From NCBI GenBank assembly GCA_903920975.1, contig CAIXNZ010000038.1, positions 1 to 9,748 on the forward strand: DNA of 9,748 nt, written 5' to 3'. The notes beneath the pieces were generated by a model. That model saw only the letters and a list, made by a program, of their open reading frames with translations, did no database searches and was not told the origin of the DNA. The position numbers and the translations under genes are program-made. Within the stretch, counting starts at the first letter, position 1. Every line of letters starts with the position of its first letter. This document shows, in pieces, positions 4,538 to 9,748 of the stretch. Origin of the DNA: Candidatus Falkowiibacteriota bacterium. Lineage in GTDB: Bacteria; Patescibacteriota; Patescibacteriia; CAIXNZ01.

Positions 4538-6613
4538 ATGGAAAATAAAGTGAATAAAAAGCAGGTTGAGGAAAGAATCAAGAAATTGCGCGAGGAAATA
4601 AATTACCATCGCTATCTTTATCATGTCTTGGATAAGCAAGAAATTTCTGACGCGGCTTTGGATAGTTTAAAACATGAGTTATATAAATTAGAACAGCAAT
4701 TTCCTGATTTAATCACGCCAGATTCGCCAACGCAAAGAGTGGGCGGTGAAGCGCTTGATGAATTTAAAAAAGTTCAGCATGGCGTGCCCATGCTTTCGAT
4801 TGAAGATGTTTTTAGCTTTCAAGAATTAAAAGATTGGCAAGATAGAATTATTAAAATGATTCCGCATGATAGGTTTGATTATCACGCTGAAATTAAAATG
4901 GATGGTTTGGCTGTTTCAATTATTTATCAAGATGGCATTTTAATTGAAGGTTCAACGCGCGGCGATGGCGTGATTGGCGAGGATATCACTCGCAACTTAA
5001 AAACCATTGAAGCGATTCCCTTGCAGTTGCATAGACCCAAAGATAAAGAAATCAAGGAGTTTTTTGAAAAATACGGCCAGGGAATTGATAAGGACAAATT
5101 TTTATCAAAAATTAAATCTTTGGGCGGCAGAATTGAAGTGCGGGGCGAGGCCTTTATGGATAAAAGGGTTTTGGAAAAATTAAATAAGGAACAGGCCAGG
5201 AAAGGCGAGAAAATTTTTGCCAATCCCAGAAATGCGGCGGCCGGTTCTATTAGACAATTAGATCCAAAAATAACAGCGTCACGCCAACTGGATTTTTTTA
5301 GTTACGATTTATTAGCTGATTTTGGTCAGGCTACACATTGGCAGGCGCATAAAATTATGCGTTTGCTTGGCTTTAAAGACAATCCTTTAAATCGTTATGC
5401 CAAAGATTTGGACGAAATTGAGATTTTTCATACTCATGTTCAAAAAGAACGGGAACGTTTGCATTATTGGACAGATGGCATTGTAGCCGTGGTTAATGAT
5501 GTTAAAATATTTAAAAAATTGGGCGTTATTGGCAAAACTCCGCGCGGTCTAATTGCTTATAAATTTCCAGCCGAAGAGGCGACGACCGTTGTGCTTAATG
5601 TTCGTTTTAATGTTGGTCGCACCGGAGTTTTAACACCAGTGGCTGATTTAAAGCCAGTAGCAGTTGGCGGTACTATTGTTTCTCACGCAACCCTGCATAA
5701 TACCGACGAGATTAAGCGTTTGGGGGTTAAAATTGGCGATACCGTGATTATAGAAAGGGCAGGGGACGTGATTCCTAAAGTGATTAAAGTTTTGCCAAAA
5801 TTACGAACTGGCAAAGAAAAAGAAATTCATGCGCCTAAAATTTGTCCGATTTGCGGCGGACCTGTTGTGAGAAAACCCGGTGAAGTGGGAATTTATTGCG
5901 CCAATACTAATTGCTTTGCCATTGATAAAGAACGCATGATTCATTTTGTTTCGCGTACTGGTATGGATATTGAAGGCTTGGGAGATAAAATTGTTGAACA
6001 ATTGATGAATGATGGTTTGGTCAATGATCCAGTTGATTTATATGAATTAGAAGTAGGGGATTTGGAACCATTGGAAAGGTTTGGCGAAAAATCAGCACAA
6101 AATATTGTTGAGGCCATACAAAAAAGCAAAAAAGCGCAATTAGCAAAGTTAATTTTTGCCCTAGGCATCAGACATGTTGGTGAGGAAACCGCCATTGCCC
6201 TGGCTAATCATTTTACTTCCATTGATAAAATAAAAAGCGCTTCAGTTGAGGATTTGCTGAAAATCGCGGATATAGGCGAAGTCGTGGCCAAAAGTCTTTA
6301 TGATTATTTTAGAGATAAAAAAAGTTTGAAATCCTTGGAAAAACTATTAAATTATATTACAATTGAAAAAGTCCATAAGGCCAAGCAGACCTTAGCAGGC
6401 AAAACCTTTGTCCTCACTGGCGCATTGGAATCAATGACCCGCGAATTGGCCAAAGAGAAAATTCGTAGTTTGGGCGGCGATATCTCTTCCTCAGTCAGTA
6501 AAAATACAGATTATGTGGTAGAGGGAGCAGAGCCAGGGTCAAAATATGAGAAGGCGAAGAAATTGGGAGTAAAAATAATAACCGAAAAAGAGTTCTTGAA
6601 GATGATATCGTAA
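4538..6613 (+). CDS. ligA: NAD+-dependent DNA ligase LigA
   Basis: A 691-residue ligase that seals nicks in replication and repair using NAD+. Domains in order are: Ia, the NMN-binding part (about 15-75, with LYHVLD and TPDSPTQRVGG); the adenylation domain with nucleophile Lys120 in EIKMDG, motif EVRGEAF (200-206), DGIV at 313-316 and YKFP with Lys342; an OB domain (HATLHN, IGDTVIIERAGDVIPKV); a zinc finger with Cys436, Cys439, Cys454 and Cys459; helix-hairpin-helix repeats (about 470-605); and a C-terminal BRCT domain (619-690). It is complete and slightly longer than the usual 670 residues because of an extra 25 or so residues between PLQLH (161-165) and IEVRG (199-203). In domain Ia the tyrosine equivalent to E. 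coli Tyr35 is Leu41, while the equivalents of Tyr22, His23, Asp32 and Asp36 are kept. The start at 4538 fits the family N-terminus and lies at the predicted transcription start. Confidence 0.98.
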   Translation: MENKVNKKQVEERIKKLREEINYHRYLYHVLDKQEISDAALDSLKHELYKLEQQFPDLITPDSPTQRVGGEALDEFKKVQHGVPMLSIEDVFSFQELKDWQDRIIKMIPHDRFDYHAEIKMDGLAVSIIYQDGILIEGSTRGDGVIGEDITRNLKTIEAIPLQLHRPKDKEIKEFFEKYGQGIDKDKFLSKIKSLGGRIEVRGEAFMDKRVLEKLNKEQARKGEKIFANPRNAAAGSIRQLDPKITASRQLDFFSYDLLADFGQATHWQAHKIMRLLGFKDNPLNRYAKDLDEIEIFHTHVQKERERLHYWTDGIVAVVNDVKIFKKLGVIGKTPRGLIAYKFPAEEATTVVLNVRFNVGRTGVLTPVADLKPVAVGGTIVSHATLHNTDEIKRLGVKIGDTVIIERAGDVIPKVIKVLPKLRTGKEKEIHAPKICPICGGPVVRKPGEVGIYCANTNCFAIDKERMIHFVSRTGMDIEGLGDKIVEQLMNDGLVNDPVDLYELEVGDLEPLERFGEKSAQNIVEAIQKSKKAQLAKLIFALGIRHVGEETAIALANHFTSIDKIKSASVEDLLKIADIGEVVAKSLYDYFRDKKSLKSLEKLLNYITIEKVHKAKQTLAGKTFVLTGALESMTRELAKEKIRSLGGDISSSVSKNTDYVVEGAEPGSKYEKAKKLGVKIITEKEFLKMIS

Positions 6614-6619
6614 ACACTA
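6612..6619 (+). repeat. Left copy of 8-bp direct repeat AAACACTA (possible target duplication)
   Basis: AAACACTA overlaps the last two bases of the ligA stop codon and recurs exactly, in the same orientation, at 7121-7128. The two copies bracket the GxxExxY gene and its inverted repeats, as expected for a target-site duplication made on insertion. Confidence 0.5.
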
Positions 6620-6624
6620 AAGCG

Positions 6625-6642
6625 ACACGAAAAAGCACGAAA
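6625..6642 (+). repeat. Left inverted repeat, two (A/G)CACGAAA units
   Basis: ACACGAAA (6625-6632) and GCACGAAA (6635-6642) begin 12 nt after the ligA stop. They are complementary to the TTTCGTGT units at 7076-7106 beyond the GxxExxY gene, so a transcript could pair the two ends with the gene in the loop. Confidence 0.65.
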
Positions 6643-6666
6643 GATAGGAAAAATAAAAACAAAAAT

Positions 6667-7038
6667 ATGGTTAAAATAATATATAAGGATTTGAGCTATA
6701 AGATAATGGGATTAACCTTCAATGTTTTTAAGAATATAGGTTATGGTTATAGGGAAAAATATTACCAAAGAGCCATGGAAGAGGAATTTAAAAAAGAAAA
6801 CGTAAGATATAAGAGAGAATCTCCCGTACGATTAATCTATGGAGGAAGGATTATTGGAAGGTATTTTATGGATTTTATTATTGAAGATAAAGTGATTCTA
6901 GAATTAAAAGTAGCTAAAGATTTTTACACAAAAAATATAAAGCAGATATTAAGCTATTTGACGGCAAAAAATTTAAAGCTTGGCATTTTGGCAATTATTA
7001 CTAAAGATGGAGTAAAATATACAAGATTAGTTAATTAA
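6667..7038 (+). CDS. GxxExxY family protein
   Basis: A 123-residue protein with the defining motif at G27-Y-R-E30-K-Y-Y33, followed by the usual helix QRAMEEEFKKENV. The central part, Asp69 in YFMDFII and Glu79-Leu-Lys81 in VILELK, resembles the PD-(D/E)xK nuclease core, and Gln93 in IKQILSYL is in the place often seen in that fold. The family is uncharacterised; nuclease activity is a structural inference. Length is typical (about 120-130 residues). Seven of eight Arg codons are AGA or AGG and none is CGC or CGT, and Gly is mostly GGA, whereas neighbouring ligA uses CGC and GGC freely; this suggests separate ancestry. It lies between inverted repeats and seems to be cargo of an inserted cassette. 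No Shine-Dalgarno motif is close enough to the ATG, only A-rich sequence. Complete, with no sign of decay. Confidence 0.9.
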   Translation: MVKIIYKDLSYKIMGLTFNVFKNIGYGYREKYYQRAMEEEFKKENVRYKRESPVRLIYGGRIIGRYFMDFIIEDKVILELKVAKDFYTKNIKQILSYLTAKNLKLGILAIITKDGVKYTRLVN

Positions 7039-7048
7039 TATTGAGGCA

Positions 7049-7057
7049 TGATATATT
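7049..7057 (+). promoter_or_regulatory. Possible extended -10 for hpf inside the cassette's right end
   Basis: TGATATATT matches an extended -10 (TATATT, 5 of 6) in the 89-nt gap before hpf. Transcription would start near 7064 and include the TTTCGTGT repeats in the leader. A weaker alternative is CATAAT at 7109-7114, which would give a leader of only about 7 nt. No convincing -35 supports either. Confidence 0.3.
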
Positions 7058-7075
7058 TTATCTAATACACAGAAA

Positions 7076-7106
7076 TTTCGTGTATTTCGTGTAAAAAATT
7101 TCGTGT
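7076..7106 (+). repeat. Right inverted repeat, three TTTCGTGT units
   Basis: TTTCGTGT occurs exactly at 7076-7083, 7085-7092 and 7099-7106. These are reverse complements of the ACACGAAA unit on the left side of the GxxExxY gene. Unit spacing is irregular (9 and 14 nt), so this is not a CRISPR array. Confidence 0.7.
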
Positions 7107-7120
7107 TTCATAATACCATA

Positions 7121-7128
7121 AAACACTA
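7121..7128 (+). repeat. Right copy of 8-bp direct repeat AAACACTA
   Basis: Exact match in the same orientation to 6612-6619. Its last A is the first base of the hpf start codon. Confidence 0.5.
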
Positions 7129-7442
7129 TGAAAATTGATATCAAAGGAACCAACATGGAGCTTACTGAGGCCATTAAAGATTATGTCAATGAAAAAATTG
7201 GCAGTTTAGAGAAATTTTTTGACAATATTATTGAAGCTCGAGTTGATGTGGGTAAAACAACCAACCACCATCAAAAAGGCGATGTTTTCCGTGCTGAAGT
7301 TAATTTACAAGTGCCTCAGACTCTTTTACGGGCTGAATCAGAGAGGGAAGATTTATATATAGCAATTAATGAGGTTAAAGAAGAAATACAAAGACAATTA
7401 AAAAAGTACAAGGAAAAAATGAGAGGTAATGTGAAATTTTAA
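7128..7442 (+). CDS. hpf: Ribosome hibernation promoting factor, short form (HPF/RaiA family)
   Basis: A 104-residue protein of the HPF/YfiA (RaiA) family, which binds in the decoding centre of the 30S subunit and blocks tRNA and mRNA sites when growth stops. The whole protein is the single N-terminal domain: MKIDIKGTNMELTEAIKDYV (strand and helix 1), then EARVDVGKTTNHHQKGDVFRAEVNLQVP (strands), then AESEREDLYIAINEVKEEIQRQLKKYKEK (helix 2, with the conserved ED-YxAI pattern). The long-form C-terminal dimerisation domain is absent, so it resembles E. coli HPF or YfiA rather than the Gram-positive long form. The ATG at 7128 fits the family N-terminus. The gene may originally have followed ligA at 5-nt spacing, now split by the GxxExxY cassette. 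A strong terminator follows 12 nt after the stop. Confidence 0.95.
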   Translation: MKIDIKGTNMELTEAIKDYVNEKIGSLEKFFDNIIEARVDVGKTTNHHQKGDVFRAEVNLQVPQTLLRAESEREDLYIAINEVKEEIQRQLKKYKEKMRGNVKF

Positions 7443-7454
7443 CATAAAAAAATG

Positions 7455-7482
7455 AAAAGGCCGAGTATGAAACGGCCTTTTT
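7455..7482 (+). terminator. Rho-independent terminator after hpf
   Basis: Perfect 9-bp stem AAAAGGCCG (7455-7463) / CGGCCTTTT (7473-7481) with a 9-nt loop and a T-run at 7478-7482. It separates hpf from secA. Confidence 0.88.
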
Positions 7483-7488
7483 GCTATC

Positions 7489-7517
7489 TTGAAAAAATTT
7501 AGGAAATTTGATATCCT
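7489..7517 (+). promoter_or_regulatory. Promoter of secA
   Basis: A -35 TTGAAA (7489-7494, 5 of 6) lies 17 bp before a -10 TATCCT (7512-7517, 4 of 6) that has a TGn extension at 7509-7511. Transcription would start near 7524, only about 4 nt before the secA ATG. It follows directly after the hpf terminator, so secA is its own unit. Confidence 0.5.
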
Positions 7518-7527
7518 TTATTTAATT

Positions 7528-9748
7528 ATGTCTATATTGACTAAAATTTTCGGCGATCCTAATAAGCGAGTAATTGCGCAAATTCAGCCTATTGTTGCCA
7601 AAATCAATGGCTTGGAAAAAGACATGCAAATACTATCTGATGAGGCGCTGAAAAATAAAACTCAGGAATTTAAAGACCGCTTAGCTAAAAAAGAAACTCT
7701 GGATGACATATTGCCAGAGGCTTTTGCGGTTGTGCGCGAAGCTGCCAAAAGAGTTTTGGGTCAGCGTCATTTTGATGTCCAATTAATCGGCGGCATTGTT
7801 TTACATCGCGGTGAGATTGCCGAAATGAGAACAGGTGAAGGTAAAACTTTGACCTCAACCCTGCCTATTTATTTAAATGCATTGACTGGCAATGGCGTTC
7901 ATGTGGTAACTGTCAACGATTACTTGGCCCGACGCGACTGCGCTTGGATGGGTCAGGTTTATAATTTTTTAGGCTTAACTATTGGCTGTATTCAAAATCA
8001 GAATGTCAGTTATATCTATGATTCAACTGTTTCAATTGATGAAAGCGACAATGCCAATGAAAGCGTGAAAATATATAAAGTTGACATGGATCATTTGCGT
8101 TTATTAAAAAGCAGGCGCGAGGCTTATGACTGCGCAATAACTTATGGCACCAACAATGAGTATGGCTTTGATTATTTGCGCGACAATATGGTCATGAGTT
8201 TAGCTGATAAAGCCCAGAAAAATTTAAATTATGCCATTGTTGATGAAGTTGACAGTATTTTAATTGACGAGGCTCGGACCCCGCTGATTATTTCCGCACC
8301 AGACGCTGAAGGCACTGATAAATATTATAAGTTCGCGGTTATTGCCAAAACTTTAAAAGAAAATGTTGATTATAACATTGATGAAAAAATGCACACCGTT
8401 GGTTTTACTGAAGATGGTCAGGAAAAAATTACCCAGATTTTGGGTTTTGATCCCTGGGTAAAAATGGATTATGACACCACTTATCATATTGAAGCGGCAT
8501 TAAAAGCTCATACTTTATTTCATCTGGATAAGCAATATGTTGTTAAAGAAGGCGAAATATTAATCGTTGATGAATTTACCGGCCGTTTAATGCCAGGCCG
8601 CAGATATTCAGAGGGTTTGCATCAGGCTTTGGAAGCCAAAGAAAATTTGATTATACAAAAAGAAAGCAAGACTTTAGCCACAATTACTTTTCAAAATTTA
8701 TTTCGTTTGTATGATAAATTGGCCGGCATGACCGGCACAGCGGCCACAGAAGCGGAAGAGTTCCACAAAATTTATAAACTGGAAGTTGTGGAAATTCCGA
8801 CTAATATGCCCATGGTCAGAAAAGATTCAAATGATTTGATTTATAAAACCGAAGCGGCCAAATTTGAAGCCGTGGCCAAAGAAGTCAAAGCCCGTCATGC
8901 CAAAGGCCAGCCGGTTTTAATTGGCACTATTTCCATTGAAATAAATGAGTACCTGGGAAAGCTTTTGGAAAAAAATGGCATCCCGCATAATCTTTTAAAC
9001 GCCAAGAACCATGAAAAAGAAGCCGAGATTATTGCTCAAGCCGGTAAAGTTGGCGCCGTAACTTTGGCGACTAATATGGCCGGTCGCGGCGTGGATATTA
9101 TTTTAGGTGGCAATCCGGTTGATTCGGCTGAAGCAGTTAAAGTCAAAGAAGCCGGCGGTTTATTTGTTTTAGGTACTGAAAGACATGAAGCGCGACGCAT
9201 TGATAACCAGTTGCGCGGACGTTCCGGCCGTCAGGGTGATGATGGCGAATCGCGTTTTTGTGTTTCCCTGGAGGATGATTTAATGCGTATTTTTGGTTCC
9301 GAAAGAATTAAAAGCGTGATGGAAACCTTGCGTGTGCCAGAAGATACTCCCATTGAAAATGGTTTTATTTCCAAATCAATTGAGCAAGCGCAGAAAAAAT
9401 TAGAAGGTTTTCATTTTGACACCAGAAAACATTTGGTTGAATATGATGATGTTCTAAATAAGCATCGCGACACCATTTATACAAAAAGACAGGAAATTTT
9501 AGAAATCGCAGAATATTTTAAAACTGACGTAACTTTGCGCGCCAAGATTTTTGAAATGGTTGAAGCTGAATTAGAACAAGTGGTTTTATTTCATACGGCC
9601 GGCGATAATGAGATGGCCTGGAATATGAAAGAAATTTATGAAGTTGCTAATACAATTTTCCCGGTCGAAGAAAGAGATAAAATAGAATTAATGGAGATTA
9701 GGAAAACAGCTGGTACTCGCGCTGAAGACGCGCATAGCCGCAGCAAAA
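7528..9748 (+). CDS. secA: SecA, preprotein translocase ATPase (3' end outside window)
   Basis: The first 740 codons of SecA, the cytoplasmic motor that pushes unfolded proteins through SecYEG. The frame starts MSILTKIFGDPNKR, the usual N-terminus, and stays open to the right edge. Motifs: Walker A MRTGEGKT with Lys106, LARRD, YGTNNEYGFDYLRDNM, Walker B DEVDSILIDEART from Asp239, VDEFTGRLMPGRRYSEGLHQA, MTGTAATE, NMAGRGVDIILGG (Val where Thr is more usual) and the arginine-finger motif QLRGRSGRQGDDG. The helical scaffold region with YDDVLNKHR is present; the rest of the helical wing, the scaffold end and any zinc-binding tail lie beyond the window. Residues about 154-195, between LGLTIG and RREAYD, replace some 10 residues of E. 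coli SecA, a large insertion in nucleotide-binding domain 1. It has its own promoter after the hpf terminator and no Shine-Dalgarno motif. Confidence 0.98.
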   Translation, partial: MSILTKIFGDPNKRVIAQIQPIVAKINGLEKDMQILSDEALKNKTQEFKDRLAKKETLDDILPEAFAVVREAAKRVLGQRHFDVQLIGGIVLHRGEIAEMRTGEGKTLTSTLPIYLNALTGNGVHVVTVNDYLARRDCAWMGQVYNFLGLTIGCIQNQNVSYIYDSTVSIDESDNANESVKIYKVDMDHLRLLKSRREAYDCAITYGTNNEYGFDYLRDNMVMSLADKAQKNLNYAIVDEVDSILIDEARTPLIISAPDAEGTDKYYKFAVIAKTLKENVDYNIDEKMHTVGFTEDGQEKITQILGFDPWVKMDYDTTYHIEAALKAHTLFHLDKQYVVKEGEILIVDEFTGRLMPGRRYSEGLHQALEAKENLIIQKESKTLATITFQNLFRLYDKLAGMTGTAATEAEEFHKIYKLEVVEIPTNMPMVRKDSNDLIYKTEAAKFEAVAKEVKARHAKGQPVLIGTISIEINEYLGKLLEKNGIPHNLLNAKNHEKEAEIIAQAGKVGAVTLATNMAGRGVDIILGGNPVDSAEAVKVKEAGGLFVLGTERHEARRIDNQLRGRSGRQGDDGESRFCVSLEDDLMRIFGSERIKSVMETLRVPEDTPIENGFISKSIEQAQKKLEGFHFDTRKHLVEYDDVLNKHRDTIYTKRQEILEIAEYFKTDVTLRAKIFEMVEAELEQVVLFHTAGDNEMAWNMKEIYEVANTIFPVEERDKIELMEIRKTAGTRAEDAHSRSK

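Larger units (their letters stand above)
6620..7120 (+). mobile_element. Putative 501-bp transposase-less cassette carrying a GxxExxY gene
   Basis: The stretch holds one gene between inverted repeats. On the left, 6625-6642 reads ACACGAAAAAGCACGAAA; on the right, the complement of 7076-7092 reads ACACGAAATACACGAAA, the same motif with one or two changes. A further TTTCGTGT lies at 7099-7106. The whole is bracketed by the direct repeat AAACACTA. Deleting 6620-7128 would restore a ligA stop followed 5 nt later by the hpf ATG, a spacing like those elsewhere in the window. There is no transposase, so any movement would need help in trans or an RNA-based route. Insertion is inferred; the repeats and restored junction are directly visible. 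Confidence 0.5.

Noticed and set aside
7076..7106. Three TTTCGTGT copies considered as a CRISPR array
   Set aside because: Units are 8 bp with 1-nt and 6-nt gaps, far too short for repeats and spacers, and no cas gene is present.
391..7442. Alternative genetic code (TGA as Gly, as in some Patescibacteria)
   Set aside because: All genes read through to full family length with the standard code, no in-frame TGA is needed, and all visible stops are TAA, so there is no sign of reassignment.

Overview
The window looks like a piece of a Patescibacteria (Candidate Phyla Radiation) genome, most likely a Parcubacteria-type lineage. This is inferred from AT-rich, tightly packed genes, a compact type IV pilus locus, a short hibernation factor, and SecA and LigA carrying lineage-style insertions. 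There is no Shine-Dalgarno motif before any of the ten visible start codons, and all ten visible stop codons are TAA. The standard genetic code fits every gene. The species cannot be named from the sequence alone.

Layout, all on the + strand. (1) 2-271 is the C-terminal part of an RNase HI-like protein cut by the window edge. (2) 272-390 holds an extended -10 promoter and a large imperfect palindrome. (3) 391-3685 is a pilus operon with gaps of 3-19 nt: pilM; a one-helix membrane protein with a Cys-rich outer region in the place usually held by PilN; a single-domain response regulator; and two type IV pilin-like proteins. (4) A perfect hairpin terminator lies only 6 nt before the start of the prepilin peptidase (3756-4520), which would process the two pilins. 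(5) ligA (4538-6613) sits behind an extended -10 placed so that its mRNA would be leaderless. (6) 6620-7120 carries a GxxExxY gene between inverted ACACGAAA/TTTCGTGT repeats. (7) hpf (7128-7442) is followed by a strong terminator. (8) A separate promoter drives secA, which runs off the right edge (7528-9748, 740 codons visible).

The genes fall into surface pilus assembly (PilM, the membrane protein, pilins, PilD and perhaps the response regulator as a switch), DNA maintenance (RNase H-like, LigA), ribosome hibernation (HPF) and protein export (SecA, which may also serve the membrane insertion of the pilus proteins).

The most notable signal is the GxxExxY cassette. It is bounded by an exact 8-bp direct repeat (AAACACTA), and removing the cassette plus one repeat copy would leave the ligA stop and the hpf start 5 nt apart. 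That is the signature expected of a small transposase-less element inserted in an operon. Other points worth checking are a Tyr-to-Leu change at an NAD+-binding position in LigA, large insertions in LigA and SecA, and the Cys-rich protein beside pilM.
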